A stretch of DNA of 64,000 nt, taken from Caenorhabditis elegans (lineage: Eukaryota > Nematoda > Chromadorea > Rhabditida > Rhabditidae). A program made the position numbers and the translations under genes. Every line of letters starts with the position of its first letter. Within the stretch, counting starts at the first letter, position 1. The notes below the pieces were generated by a model, which saw only the letters and a list, made by a program, of their open reading frames with translations, was not told the DNA's origin and did not search any database. Of the stretch, positions 9,598 through 22,649 are shown one piece after another. Location: positions 14,198,001-14,262,000 of the forward strand of contig NC_003283.11 of assembly GCF_000002985.6 (NCBI RefSeq), written 5' to 3'.

Positions 9598-10986
9598 ATG
9601 CTCGATTGGTAAGCGCTTTTTCGAAAGAATTTTCAAATATAATGACTTTAGGCAAGTCAAACTCTACAAGCAAAAAGCTCTTCATCTCGGTGAACCTACT
9701 TGGTTAATCATGTTGTCAAAATCAAGACATGGAAATATTTGTCGTGAAATATTTCCACCAATTCACAAACTTTACTTCAAAGTAATTGCTCTGGATTCTG
9801 ATGGAAACACTCAAAACTATGTCAAATTTTTTATTGATGGAGAGTCTATTCCAATGGGACAAACATGCTATGCCTCTAAGCCTGATGTCAAATTTGAAGA
9901 AGATTTATCGGTGATGCTGGCTGATGCAAAGAAAAATGATCAAATGATTCAATTGGAGACTAGAATGGAATTCAAGAGAGACGATTTTGGGAATTTGAAG
10001 TATCTTGTGAGAGCCGGAGCACCGAATGTGCTTCAGACGTTGGAGTATTATTTCGATGCACTCACTGATAAGTTCGTTTATTTTTGTTTAACGCTCAATT
10101 TTAACATATCAATTATTTTTTTATTACCAATTTAATTCCAGATCCCGCCACAATTTGATGCTAAAAACATCCGACGGCGTCCATTCTTTGATGACCAGTA
10201 AGGAACTCGTGTGCCTGGCATCTCCATTCTTCCGTGATACTTTGAAGGACACAACAACTGAGTACACAGTTGAAGATGCAGATTCTGTGGAGGCCATCGA
10301 TATTGTACGGTGAAGTTGAAAAAGAGGGAAGGGGAGGAGGGTCCCAACTCACACTAAGCCTCCTCTCCCACTCCTATCGAAATCCCGTCTTTACCACTGA
10401 AAATTTTCACGACGTTAATTACATTTTTCAGTTTCTCACCTATATGGTCACCGGACGCTACAAAAAACCAGCTCTGCTCACTCCAAAACTGGCTTCCGAG
10501 GTGTTCACTTTGGCCAAGCAATGGGAGGTTTTCAAGATGAAACTTCTGAAGAACTCGATTGAAAAACATCTGTGTGAAGAGCTAAAGACGGTAAGAGCTT
10601 ATGCTTGCTTCAGTGAGCTTATATTAATTTATATTTTTAGAACTATGAAGAGCTCATGTACATTTGCAACTTGCTCATCCTCGCCGAAGATGCAAAGTTT
10701 CAGAATGTTAAAAACTGCTGTGTTGCCACTCTGGTCTTCTACCATTTTCAAGACTTTATGAGAATTATGGTTAATGAGGTTAGTTGGACTTGCAGCGTTC
10801 GACACCTGCCGGGTACTTGTCCACTATTACTAGAGATAATTACAGAATCACCCACTGAAAGAGAGGTTCTTCAGACGTGGAGAACACCATAAACCGTCAC
10901 TGATGAATCAAGTGAAGGCATCATTTGTGGCGTCAAACCAGTCAATGTGTTTCATTAGAGTCCTTCCGGTTATTGGTGAAGATTAG
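9598..10986 (+). CDS. BTB/POZ domain protein
   Basis: Six exons (9598-9608, 9652-10071, 10142-10304, 10432-10590, 10641-10778, 10846-10986) give 343 residues, with consistent phase at every junction and an AATAAA at 10992. After an N-terminal region of about 140 residues with no clear assignment, residues about 145-245 fit a BTB fold: SDGVHSLMTSKELVCLASPF, then a helical run with FLTYMVTGRYKKPALLTP. BTB proteins of this type usually form dimers and often act as substrate adaptors for cullin-3 ubiquitin ligases; that role is inferred from the family. The start uses an 11-nt first exon and a 43-nt intron, which is plausible but the least certain part. Many C. elegans BTB genes carry a MATH domain; the N-terminus here is not a convincing MATH. 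Confidence 0.8.
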
Positions 10987-11169
10987 TTTGGAATAAAGAG
11001 TTTTATTGAGGATTTATTTTGTATTCAACCACATTCAACCAATTTATATTTTTAAAAGTTAGAAGTGGCTCATCATTTGGGGGATTTGTGCCAACATTGT
11101 TAAATAAGAAGTTATGAAAATATAGGGAAAACTTTTCATAATCATCAGAATATTAACCAATATCTATTA

Positions 11170-12826
11170 TCAATTATTTGTGGCTACTCTGCTTGTAACA
11201 TCCGACAGGTATTTGGTATTTGACGCCGCAATCGAAGAGCTTCTACGTCGGAATGGATATTTCAAAACTCCTGAAACAAATTCTAAAATCATTGTAAAAA
11301 AAATCGAAAACCCACTCTTGATTGCAAGCCGATAAGGCCTAATTATAATCATGCTTGGCAAGGAATCTATTGCTGGAAATAGACAAATAGATACTGTAAG
11401 GATATGACCATGAACTTCCCGTCCAATACCAAAAAATGCATTAATAAGAATGATAGTTGTTGGGAAATGAATAAGAATCACTGGAATAACTGTCTGAATG
11501 ACTAATGAGTAAAATAATTGAGCTTGTAGAGTTTTGCTAGCAGACGAATGAGATGTTGCTATTGAGCTCAACTTTTTCACTTCAAAATACCCCTTTGCCG
11601 CGAAAATAATCGTAATAGAGAAGGAGGTGCTCTGAAAACAGCAGTGAAATTAGAAATAAAAAAGATCTTACAATAACAAGCATCATAAATGAAATCCCAT
11701 AAATATTGGTCCAATTTGTAGATTTCTGTGTCGAGTTTTCTGTTGTTTCAAAGAAGTTAAATGCATAATAAACTACATCTTCAATTGGTAAATGTTTCAA
11801 ATATTCCACTTCTGATCTGAAAATTTAAATTGAAATCTGTTAAGAGTATACTTCCATACTTTATCACTCTATCCATGCTTTCACTAGAATGCAACAAAAA
11901 ATGGGTAGGAGCCGAGTAGAAAATGGAGTAAAGGAATGGGATGCTCAACCATATCCATATCACTTTTCCAGTCACTCGTTTTGCGTTCCTGCAAATTTTT
12001 ATATTTATAATCATTATTTTTTAGAATTATACTCAATTTCGAATGTGTGTGTATTCTTTGTTTTTAAACCAATCTAAAGCATTTCTAGAGAATGGTTATT
12101 AATTGCATTAATTCATAATGACTTTAAAAGCCTAAGTTCTGTAATAAGATTTTAAAATAAATTTTCAATTAATTTTATGATGCCAATGGTTTACAAATAG
12201 GTAAATTTAGCTAAAGTGTGATTTCAAAAATTCAAGGATGTTTTTTTTACTAGATGTTTGATCTTTAGTTGTGAACATTTCCGATTGAAAATTCTCTGAT
12301 CTCTAAGCTATATTATTTTTTTCACTTTCTCAAAAAACTTGAAGGAATCTTTAGTTCTCTGAATCAATTTTTAATTGACTTATTCTACATTTTGTCAGTT
12401 TTCAATTATTCAAATAATTACCCAGTCATAACAAAGTAACGAAAAATAAAATGAATATTGAAATTGATCAGTGCAATTGCATATGAACCATTGTAAGATA
12501 CTGGAAGCTATATATTTTTATTGGAAAAAAATCTTCTTAAACTCACACAGAAGCATCCTGGCAACAGAAAGAGGTATAAGCGACTTTTGCGAGTTGGTTT
12601 CTTCTAGTACATACGAATCTTTTGATATTATTTCGGGTTTTATCAAAAAGTGAACCAAACCATAAGCCATTTCAAAAACTGAAGTGAATATCATAATGTA
12701 TTTATAAGAACCCATAGTTTTTGGTGAGCTAGTGAATACGAGAAAAATCAATAAACTATTAGTGAGAAATGATAAAATAGATAATGATTGCTCAATAATA
12801 CTAAGAATACATCCCCAATTATTCAT
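11170..12826 (-). CDS. Seven-transmembrane chemoreceptor, str class
   Basis: Six exons (12547-12826, 12422-12500, 11860-11988, 11672-11816, 11316-11631, 11170-11270) encode 349 residues, the usual length for nematode str receptors. Class features include a first membrane segment after WGCILSIIEQSLSILSF, GSYKYIMIF before TM2, INFNIHFIFRYF in TM3, and LQAQLFYSLVIQTVIPVIL in TM6. A region near FPAIDSLPSMIIIRPYR follows, then a basic Ser-rich tail. Such receptors act in cilia or membranes of chemosensory neurons; the ligand is unknown. No stops or frameshifts are visible, so it looks like an intact gene. The exact family member cannot be named from sequence alone. Confidence 0.88.
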
Positions 12827-12829
12827 TTT

Positions 12830-14390
12830 GATAAATGTACAACACCAAAAAGTATGTGGTTGAATAAAGTAATATATTTGATTAGTGATTTCCGAGTATA
12901 ACTTCAGTCACTCCAATAACGTTATTTATGAGTTTTCTGCCTGAAAAATAACAATAGTAAATGGCTGGAAAAGGTAGTGATTATTAGATCAATCACTTCT
13001 GATTTCTTATATAACTATTCAAAGAAAGCAGCTGAAATCATTCAAAGTATAATTTGAAACATAAACGCTTCTTGTAATTGAGCGTCGTTAAAGGTGAAGT
13101 AGCCAAATTATGCTCAATTTCACGTGATATTTAGAAGAACACATCAAGCTTTAAATTAATACCTCTGGAAAACTTCTCAAAATTTTTTACGGCAGTTCCA
13201 AATTTGAAAAATGGTATCTTTCTAGCTTGAATTTCTGAATATTTCCACTTGGTCGCGTCGTAGCAGCGCTAACCCAAAATCAAAAAAAAAATCAAAACAA
13301 AACTGAAAAACAAATAATTAAATTATTTTTAGAGCAGTAAATAATATAATATTTATTGAAAATCAAGATGTAAAAAAAATGTGAGTGAATTGGATAATTA
13401 ATTTGTAGGTTTAAATTTCTGTTTACTTCAATTTTCAAAATTTTCACTGAAACCCTCAAAAGTATAGGTGCACCACGTTTTGCATGTTTTAGAAATTAAT
13501 TATTTAAATATTTGAATTTAAAAATTTAAAACAAATCAGTTCTTCACTATTTTCTGGCACACGTTTCCTACTTTTTTTCGCAGTTTTTTCAGCGTTCTGC
13601 CACATTTACTCGGCAATTCCCGGCAACTTCTTCCCCAAGTTTGGGCCTTTTCAGCTTCTTACCCAACTTTTGCCAACTTCTAACCCAAAGTTTGCCCAAG
13701 TCTTACCCAACTTCAACAATTCTAGTGTAAACTCCCTCACCCGAGTCGTACCCAAGCCTTAGCCAAGTTTTGCCAACTTCTTACCCAAGTTTGCAGATGT
13801 AAAGAACGAACAAGATTCCGAAATCCCGCATGCGCAATGTTTAGCGTAAATCGACACTTTGTCTTTTGAGTAATTTGTATTTAAAATAGAAGAATTTCAA
13901 TGTAATTGAAAGTATTCACTGGAAAACGTGTCCCTTCAAAGGCCAATTCTAAATATTTTTCTCTGGTGGCTAACTTTGTTTAAAAATGTACGAACAAAGT
14001 TTGATTTTTATTGCCATTTTGTCTAATAAACCATATAATTTATCTAAAAATAAAAAGAAAGAAAAGGTATCTTCAAGATGATTCCTAATAAGTCCAATAG
14101 TAAAATAATAGACAGTCAATCCAATGGATCGAATTTTTCTAAGACTGAACTGTTCCTTTGAAATGTAAACTCTTATAAAATTGACCGTTATTGAAAGACA
14201 TGAAACAAACATGAATTACTGTAATTCTGTAAATTCTGAACTTAGAATCCTTAGAGAGCACACTTGAAAACGAATGAAATAAGGTATGTGGGAATACCGT
14301 ATCAATCCGATATGTCTGATACTTCCCCAATAAATATTTATTAGAGTATGAGTACTATATATTATTACTAGTGTGCATCTTTTCGCGCGA
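12830..14390. other. Intergenic stretch with a GCCCAAG/ACCCAA repeat patch
   Basis: AT-rich upstream region of the str receptor. At about 13620-13800 short units such as CTTACCCAACTTTTGCCAAC recur, matching in inverse sense the block at 14462-14665. A GCGTAAATCGACAC fragment is at 13848. No gene was recognised. Confidence 0.5.
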
Positions 14391-14455
14391 CCATCATGGC
14401 TCAGCAGGTAAGACTTCGGCACAACGGGTAATGCGATTAAAGTTCAACACACAGG
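14391..14455 (+). repeat. tRNA-related dispersed sequence
   Basis: An A-box-like TGGCTCAGCAGG is followed about 40 bases on by AGTTCAACACA, a weak B box. No full cloverleaf forms. AACTTCGGCACAAC, similar to part of it, recurs near 16635 within an intron. Confidence 0.35.
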
Positions 14456-14461
14456 TATAAA

Positions 14462-14665
14462 TTGGGTAAGAAATAGGCAAAACTTGGGTGAGACTTGGGC
14501 AAGACTTGGGCGACGCCTCGAGACGGCGAGGCAGTCCCCGACTTTTTTCATTTTTGAGGCGGCGCCCAACTCTTGCCCAAGGTTTACCCAAGTCTTGCCT
14601 ACTCCTTATAAATGTTTTTATTTTTTGGGCAAGGCTTGGGTAAGAAGTTGCGAAGCCTTGGGTAT
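14462..14665. repeat. Inverted-repeat element of TTGGGCAAGACTTGGG units
   Basis: The left part has GGTGAGACTTGGGCAAGACT and the right part has GCCCAAGGTTTACCCAAGTC. A GC-rich centre (GACGCCTCGAGACGGCGAGGC-like) lies between them. It is related to the patch at 13620-13800. Confidence 0.55.
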
Positions 14666-14699
14666 GAAGCTGGCTGCAAACGCCGAGTAGTCAGTTTTC

Positions 14700-15600
14700 T
14701 GTTGTCATCTTTCGTAACAATTTTTTCTGCCACAGTTTTGTCGCATAATGAATAAATATTTGCTTGTATTTTAGAGTATTTTAGTGTTTTCCAGCGAGAG
14801 AATACTTTCACTCTCCATTTCGTATTTCATCTTTGATAAATCATAATAATACTTCCATACTATTCAAATTTGCAACTCTCTAGACATCCATGCACATTTA
14901 GGTACATCCATTAACATAAATTCCATTGTTATCAGACATTTTCAATACCTCAATGTTCCCACAGTCTATGATCGTATTTCTTTTACTCGCCGATATCAAT
15001 ACGGTTGTCACGAGGTTGTTCAAAGTCCATTGGTAGCAGAAAAGAGGAGAAATGACTGATGAACACGAGATAAGGGAACAGAGAAATGTGAGCGGAAATG
15101 AAGAAGTTATGATAAAACGAGATCAGAAATGGGAAAGATCACAATCGAATAAGTTGAATGATCTTGTGGATTTGTGTGGGTTCGGGGTTGAAACAAGAAT
15201 TAATCTTTATTTTAGTTTGCTTGAGGTGCTTGAAACTGCATGCAGTTTTTTGCTTGAAACTGGATTCTGGAAAATTGTTAAAAAATAGTTTGAAAAGTTC
15301 AAATATTTTTATTAACATTGATTGCTGAATATGTTTGTTAACATGGAATTCTTGACTTGAACCTTGAAGATGGAATGACAAAAGTTTTTGCCTGGTAAGT
15401 TTAACATGAAAAAAGGGATTGATGCGCCAGGTGAATTTAGCGTTCCTTCTAGGCACGCGGACAGTGATGTATTTTCACATGGACATCTGGCAGATTAAAA
15501 TTTTTTAGAAAATTGAACTTTTCGCAAAACAATCAATTATAACATCGTGAATCTTCAAAAAAAATTTTTTTATTTCATAAAAAGTAGAAATATTGACAAT
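14700..15600. other. Intergenic stretch
   Basis: No confident gene. A plus-strand reading frame at 15052-15288 (starting MTDEHEIREQRNVSGNEEV) has gene-like composition but no recognised domain or partner exon. It could be chance or an unpaired 5' exon. Confidence 0.35.
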
Positions 15601-15627
15601 ACTTTATTGGGGCAAAATCAAAGTTCT

Positions 15628-16929
15628 CTATGCTTTTGGTGGCTCAGCAGATCCGAACAATCCGTATACGAGGGCCTTCGAGAAGAGGAACGAAGAGACC
15701 AAAAGAATCTGGTACATGTGGATCTGAAACAAATCATATGGAAATAAATTGAAAATTTAAGTCTTACTCTGTTCTGAGCAGTCAAGTTCTTGAAGGCAAC
15801 TTGAAGAATAGCACCAGAAGCTGCACTGTAGAGAGCAGACAAGAGCAAGTAAGAGAACGATAGTGATCCAGAGACAAGTCCGAGCACAAGTTGAGTTCCG
15901 AATGCGGCTCCAACAGCTCCGCCAAGCAATGGAGTACGGGCGGTTCCAACTTGCCCGGCAATCAATGGGTACGCAAAAGCAATGACCAATGGAGTAACGA
16001 AACCGAGTGGTTGAGCACTCAGATAAGTGTATGAAATTGAGTGCCCCATCAAAAGTCCTTGAACCAATGCCAAAACCAAAAGTTGGAAACGTGTTCCCGA
16101 TGTCGTTCCATCCTCATTGTTCAGTTGATAGGCACCGAAGGCGGGAATGGCAAGAGTTGCCAAAATGGCCGATCCACCTCTTCCAATGAAAATTCCGAAA
16201 ATTGGAGAAAGCACATATCCTCCAATAATGCTTGCAATTCCAGCTCCGAGAAGCAGAATTGAAGACCATCCGAAAATTTCGACGACTGCAGATGTTGGAA
16301 GGCCAATTGGAGATTGTGTCTCTTGGAGAGCCGAGATGAGTTCTTGGGTTTGCGGTTGGATTTGCGATTGGAGTTGTTGGAGTTGTCCTGGACCATCTTG
16401 TTGGAGTGCAGCTGCGCGTTGACGGAGTCCTGAAAGAAAATTAATTATAGGTATATACAGTTGGCCACAGAGAGCAAAATGGACTCTTCGCGATTGAGGA
16501 GCAGGCACTGTGTGCACATTACGAAAACAACCATTCACAATGCGCACCAGAGAAGTGCATTTTATTTGGTACTTCTTTTGTGCAGTTTTCAGAAAGTAAC
16601 AATTTTTCCCTTTCTTCATACATTTCCGCAAAACAAAACTTCGGCACAACGTTGAGAATGCCGATAAAATGTGTAGCACATCTCTGGTGCCAATAGTTAA
16701 CAGTGTGTCAAAACTAACCTTCAGCAGCTTGCTGGATATCCTGAACGTAGTTGGCATATGTCTTGGTAACAAAACCAATCGATGCATCCTCCTGTCCTCC
16801 GAGTTGTGAGGCACCTCCTGGAGAAACAGTTGGGGCAACAGATGCATCGACTGGTTGGACTTCAGAAGCCATTGTTGGTGCACCGGTGACAGCACTTTGG
16901 TCCATTGCAGATTGTCCTCCGTCGGTCAT
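15628..16929 (-). CDS. Multi-pass membrane protein, possibly Bax-inhibitor-1-like
   Basis: Three exons (16719-16929, 15768-16429, 15628-15723) give 322 residues. Residues 1-about 75 are soluble and rich in Ser, Ala, Pro and Gly. A Gln-rich linker follows, then six or seven hydrophobic segments from about residue 115 onward. The segment RFQLLVLALVQGLLMGHSIS through TARTPLLGGAVGAAF follows the spacing of BI-1/TMBIM proteins (RF.LL...G...G, then R..LLGG), which are ER or Golgi membrane proteins affecting calcium leak. This likeness is by eye and weak, so the function is tentative. Codons are biased toward preferred C. elegans choices, suggesting strong expression. An AATAAA follows the stop on the minus strand near 15603-15608. 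Confidence 0.75.
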
Positions 16930-17680
16930 TTCTATTTTTCTTCTTTAACGATTTTCACCAAAAGGCGGTTGGTATTGGATTTGTGAGTGGCACGGAGTGC
17001 TGAAAGCTTCTTGTTGAAGAAGATACCAGGACCAGTTGATGACTTACCAGAAATTTTCCAACTCGAGACGAGTAAGAATCGAATATAATGAACCTTTTGT
17101 GAAGTTTTCGCTCTTTTATAATCAACATTTTGAGATCTGGGACAAAGATAAGAAAATGTCGTTTTGAAGTTTCACGCAGAAAAGTATGCCATTTTAACTT
17201 CTTCAAAATTTAAAAAAAACATAATAATTTTGAAATTCTATTAATGCGGCAATATTTAGACATACAGACATGTACACCCGAAAATGTGCCAACCTATGAT
17301 GGAAATATTCTTTAAAAAATCAACTACAACATCGTGAATCTTCAAAAGAAACATTTTTATTTTTATTTCACAAGAAAAACAGACTTTGGAGATAGAATTA
17401 ATGAGATCAAATTAGCGATTTTCGGTGGAGAAGAAGCATTCGAAATGGCAAAAAAATAACTAAAAAATAAGAGAAAATTCGTTGAAACAATTATAGAACA
17501 CACTCGGGGAAAAATTAATAAAGCAATGGGAAGATGATTTGGAAAAAAATCAACTTTGGCGGGAAATTTTGAAAAAGTCACTGAACTCTTTTTGTTGCAC
17601 ATTGAGAAAACCGGTTGCGAGAAGTTATAATTTGGGGAAAATGAAAATGTATAATACAAATTGTTTTTTAAAACAAAAAA
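16930..17680. other. Intergenic stretch with a copied UTR-like fragment
   Basis: About 40 bases around 17318-17360 (ACATCGTGAATCTTCAAAAG plus a T-rich tail) closely match 15540-15575, just beyond the stop of the neighbouring gene. No coding exon was recognised. Confidence 0.45.
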
Positions 17681-20600
17681 CTACCAAACTTGGCATTTTC
17701 TCTCTGGATTCATCGGGGATCCAATAGGACATTGGAACGCTTTCGCGAATTCTGGACGGTTTTGAAGTGGAATCATTGCACGATATTTTGATGGAGCATG
17801 CACGTCTGTTAGAATTATTTGAATGTAATGTTTTGGACGAACCAATGAACACCAGTTCTGAAAATTGAATTTGATTTCAAGAAATAAAGTATTTGAGACG
17901 TACATTTGCATAAGCCAAGAAGAACATCTGTTGACTGGTGAAGTTCTGGAATCCTGGTAGAGCAGGTTCACTGATTCCTGTTGTATTTGATTTCCATGCC
18001 TTGTACGCCTGAAAATTGTTACATTTAACATTCATAATACAAAAGTTTCGTCTACTTTGAAAAGGTAGAAATTTTTTGAAGCTTTAATGAAATGCCAAGA
18101 CATGAAGTGGTAAAAATTAAATTGAACTTAAAAATGAAAAGAAAAAAACCATTAGAAGTTTTGAAAATTTGACTACTCTGATTGTGAGACAAAGAAAAAG
18201 TGACATTGTTACAAGTTCGAAAAAAAAATGAAGTTTAAAATACGCTTCTTTATAGGTTCTGAAACTGAGAACTTCGCTCTTGCGAAGGACTGAGCCAGTA
18301 GTTTTGGGTGAAAATTTGCATTTTTCAGCTAACAGAAAATATTTGAGAATAAGAAACACTCATACGTTAAAAGCTGTCTTGACTCCTCCATTATCAGCAA
18401 TATTCTCTCCAAGACTTAGTTGACCGTTCAAATGAATATCTGCCTCAACTACGTGCACATTCTCATATTGCCTTACAAAGCATCTGAAAAGTTGTGCAAA
18501 TTTTTTAGATTCAAAATCTGGAAATCGTTTCCCAACCTTGTTTTCTCGATGAACTTTTCCTCTGTTTCAGCATCCCACCAATCATTCAAATTCCCCATTT
18601 CATCGTATTGTCCTCCCTGATCATCAAATGCATGAGATACTTCATGTCCAATGACTGCTCCAACCATTCCGTAAGTGATGTAGTTTGGAACTCCAAGAGT
18701 TAGAAACGGGAATTGCATGATGCCCGCGGGGAAGACTGAAAATGATATTGGATGTATAACTTGGCTTTTTCAATTTATGTTATTTTTGAACTCACTCATT
18801 TCATTATTATTTGGAGCATAATATGCATCAACTTGAGCAGGACTCTGGAACCACATGCTTCTATCCAATGGTTGATCAAGACGGAGAAGCTCTTCTGTGA
18901 ATCTGACCAATTTTACACGAATTGTGAGATGAAGTAAATATTCGCGTGGCTTTATAATCATTCCCCAATTCTTTTCCATCCAAGTGTCATTGAATAAAAC
19001 CATTGGGAATCCTGATTTATACTCGATCATATTTGCCTTTGAAATTGCACGACGTCTCGTTATCTCGTCCATCCAGTCGAGTACGTGAAGTTGTTTGATG
19101 AATTCATTTTTGAGATAGGAAGTGAGCTCGGTCATCTGAAAATTTGGAAAGATTTCAAGAAATCTGGAAAATAAACTGTATTGATCTATACCTTTTTCAT
19201 AGCTCTTTCCTTTTCGAAAAAGTTTTCCACAAACAGTCGTCCAACTGGCATGTCCATCATAATTACTGATAGAGTTACACAATCCTCCCATCTGAAAAAA
19301 ACTACTTTAAAAACCAAAAATAATTAAAATGCACTTTTTGAATTGCAATATGTGGGTATTTTTTGTGAAGTTTCACAAAATATCTCTAAGAAATAAATCG
19401 AGGAATTTTCAATATGTTTTGTTTTTTTTTTTAATCTTTTCCAGAAGATAAGTATCGTTTTTTACAGTCTCAACATACGAAATATTATTGTAAAACAATT
19501 TAAACATTTTTCTAATTTTTTAAATAATTTTTTCAAATTTGCAAAAATCGAAAACATAAATATTTTTGAATTCCCGCGCAAAATGAATGCTTTATATTTG
19601 TCAATTTCGCGCATTCCGGCTGTATATGTATTTCCCAAAAAACATACCTGTCTGGTGGTGGACTATTGAACATTCCAGTTTGATTTGCTTTGAATTGATA
19701 GAATGGCTCACGTGCAGATGGTGGCAAAAATGGTGAGAAACCTGAGAGCACAACTATTAGTTAAATATCTCAAATGTGTTTTTTCAGCGAAAAAAATTGA
19801 AAATTCAAAACGCTGAAAAAAGAGGATATGCCAGACAAGCATAATGGACACAAAAACAGTACGTCTCGGCTGGGACACGCTCACGTCACATTTTGAAGAA
19901 ATTTTAGTTGTTAAAAAGAAATAGAATCTGCAATATGTAAAAGGCAACAAACTAAAAAGAATTCGTAGCTAAAATTTAGCAGAAAAAACACGTGGTTAGA
20001 CATCAACCATAGTGTATGTAAAAGCACAAAGGGGGAAGAGAGGCAAACTGTAAAAAAATAAGTGAATTCAAAAAATGTCAAAAGTAAATATCTTAAACGC
20101 GTGAGTACATGGTATCCAGACGAAACATACTGAAATAGTCTCCGGTCGGCCCACCTTGGACCAAACGCCATGAGATGTAGTTGGCCAGAACACGTTTTGG
20201 AGTTGATTGGAGCACGTGCTGAAATTTGCAATTTTTGCACAGTTAATCAATTTTACTTTGAAAGTTTATTGAAAAACTGAAAAAAAAATTCAGCAAAAAA
20301 AAAGGTTCTTAAAATATTTTTTTAGCCTAGTTTCATAATAGGAAAGAAAATTTATTTTGTTTTTCAAAATTTGTTATTTTCTGTTTAAAGGAAGTGAGAA
20401 ACCAAAGCTCGTAGTTACAGAAGTTTTCACCTGCTTAGCGTTAAAAAAAAATTCAATAAATATTCCTCACCTGAATTCCCACAAAATAATCGATCTCTCT
20501 GACAATCACTGTATGGTTTGGAGACAACGCCACCAACTCCTTGAATACGGTTTTAAGGTACTTTTCGAAGTTTATCTGTAATATGTTCGATTGATTTAAT

Positions 20601-22162
20601 TACAAAAAAAAAATTAAAATCGTACAAATGGAAAAACACTTTTCAATTGCCACAATTCGAATCGATTATTTCCTCTCTCAGGATCTCTTCGAACCATATC
20701 ATCTGCCGAGAAGTTCACTAGCTTCAATTCAAATTCCATAGCCTCATTCATTTCTTTTTCGGCAATTGCTGGATCAGCTCCCAATGCGACTGCAGTCATT
20801 TTCATGAGAGTTGTATAATTTCGCAGCATCGGATCATTGGCACCACTTAGGTATGGATAACGGGAACCTGCACCCCATTTTGGTTGATCCAATTCAATAA
20901 CACTTCGACTGCTATTTGATGGATCATGGGTCACAGCCATCTCAAGAATCACTGCATTCACCCCAGTCAGGTTTAGTACCAGAGCAATTTGTTCTTCCCA
21001 AGAATGGGACCATTCTTGCCATTTGTCTCCTGAGCATTTGAAGGTATACATTTTCTAGCATATAACAACTACTTACCTTCTAGAGTTGGCCATCCTCCAA
21101 TCCTCTTTGCAATATCCCGCATTGCCTCAACTCCAGTGGATTCTAATTCTTCCTCATCCAAACACTTTTGATAATATCCTTTTGCAACTTTATCCCACGG
21201 TTTTTCATTTGCGGAAATCGGCGATTGAAGCATTGATTTGACCTGTTTGTTCAGTCGTGATTGCACATCGCTAATTGTATGACGAAGTGGCTTGTTGGCT
21301 GGGAGATTTTTGTTCAGTCCGTAGTTACCGCAAGCGAATTCGTAAAAATCTTCACACGGATTTATCTGGAAATTTGAATTTTGCCACTTTCTACTATTGG
21401 TAAATATCAAAAGTTTGCAACAAATCTACAAATCCGCTCATTTCGGTACCGATATTTCAAATTAAAACTTCATGTACATAGTCTATAGAAAAACTAGAAA
21501 AATACATTATGAATTAGAATTTTTCAAACTGAACTTTTTTGATAGACGTCAAATAAACCTTGAAGATTGCATTTTGCAAAAACGGCTTTGACCTTTCTTT
21601 CAGCAATTTGACAATTTCAAGATGTAATGTTTCTTTCTTTTATGAGGGTTTTTCTAAATATTCCATCAAAACGAACATTATTTTCAAACCGATAGAGCAT
21701 TCAAAATTTTTTCATACATATATTTTTTATTGTTAACGGTGAATTATCACAATAAATTTGAAACTAAGATTTGCAGTTCACACTTTTGGTAAAATGCCTA
21801 TTTTCCTAATAAAAATGTCCTACCTTTGAATTCAAATTTTCAGCCAAAAAACCTGCGAGCCGTACACACTCTCGTGACGTGCATACCACGTCATTATGAT
21901 TCTTTGCTGATCGATCGACTGCAACTGACGAATTTTCAAACGGTAACGGATATATCGGTCGACCTGAAAGTTGTTCCAAATTTCTAATTAATGGAAATTG
22001 CTTACCATCAGTGAACGTTTTGTATCCGTCAAGTACCCATAACCATAAAAATAACACAGAAAGAAGAGCGGTGATAAGGAGACCAAGAAATACTAGAAGC
22101 AACGTTTCCAGCGTTGTTAACCGGCCCAAGCAACTCCTGGAAATGCACAAATTAAGTGACAT
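17681..22162 (-). CDS. Neprilysin-like M13 zinc metallopeptidase
   Basis: Thirteen exons join in phase: 22006-22162, 21824-21963, 21077-21365, 20626-21029, 20471-20575, 20131-20218, 19648-19741, 19192-19291, 18796-19135, 18537-18735, 18366-18483, 17904-18008 and 17681-17857. They give 771 residues. A short cytoplasmic end and one hydrophobic anchor (LLLVFLGLLITALLSVLFLW) indicate a type II membrane ectoenzyme. NPCEDFYEFACG starts the M13 N-domain. VDAYYAP is the substrate-backbone motif. GHEVSH (about 602-607) is the HExxH zinc site and GENIADNGG (about 664-672) supplies the third ligand and the catalytic Asp. The tail PERKCQVW matches the family CxxW ending. All catalytic residues are present, so an active peptide-hydrolysing enzyme is likely. 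The N-terminal start is uncertain because CATTTCCAG 12 codons in resembles a splice acceptor. Confidence 0.92.
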
Positions 22163-22392
22163 AAAAATAAAAGTTTAGTGATTTTTAGTAATATTTTTCA
22201 GGGAAAAATATTGATCCATAGTTTAAGATGTGGTAGTCAACATTTATTATTTCCACTACTGGACTTCTATTTGAATTTTCCAACTTTGGCATATTAAATC
22301 TCGACCAAGAGACAAAATGTTTGTTATGGTTTTGCCTATTATTGTTTAGTTCAAAACTATCTGATATCTTTGACATAGACTAAACTACTGTA

Positions 22393-22640
22393 TTATATTC
22401 TAGAATGTCCATAATAGAGAACCTTTTGGCCGGGTGCCAAGTCGCTGCACCATTCTCGGGCTTCATTCGTCGAAAAGCGCCAAGCCAATCGGCACCCTTC
22501 TTCAGTTAAATCTTCTCGAGAAGAAAGTTCAGAATCAAAACCAAAGAAGTGAAGAATAACAAGTAAAAAAATAATCAAAGCTTTGTAATAGTCTGTTTTT
22601 GTTCAGCTTTTGACACACACTTCTCAGCTCAACCGAACAT
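22393..22640 (-). CDS. Small predicted secreted peptide (68 aa)
   Basis: A 7-nt first exon (22634-22640, ATGTTCG), a 41-nt GT...CAG intron and a 200-nt second exon give MFDYYKALIIFLLVILHFFG at the N-terminus, a good signal peptide. A 45-residue mature part with two Cys (EEGCRLAW and EWCSDLAPG) follows. Codon choice in the mature part (CCC GGC, TGC AGC) looks coding. It sits upstream of the metallopeptidase on the same strand. No family was recognised. The tiny first exon is a hand prediction. Confidence 0.42.
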
Positions 22641-22649
22641 GTTATTCCA

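Noticed and set aside
21964-22005. Continuous reading through the first intron of the metallopeptidase
   Set aside because: The 42-nt segment has GTAAGC and TTTCAG at its ends and is a normal short worm intron, even though it is in frame.
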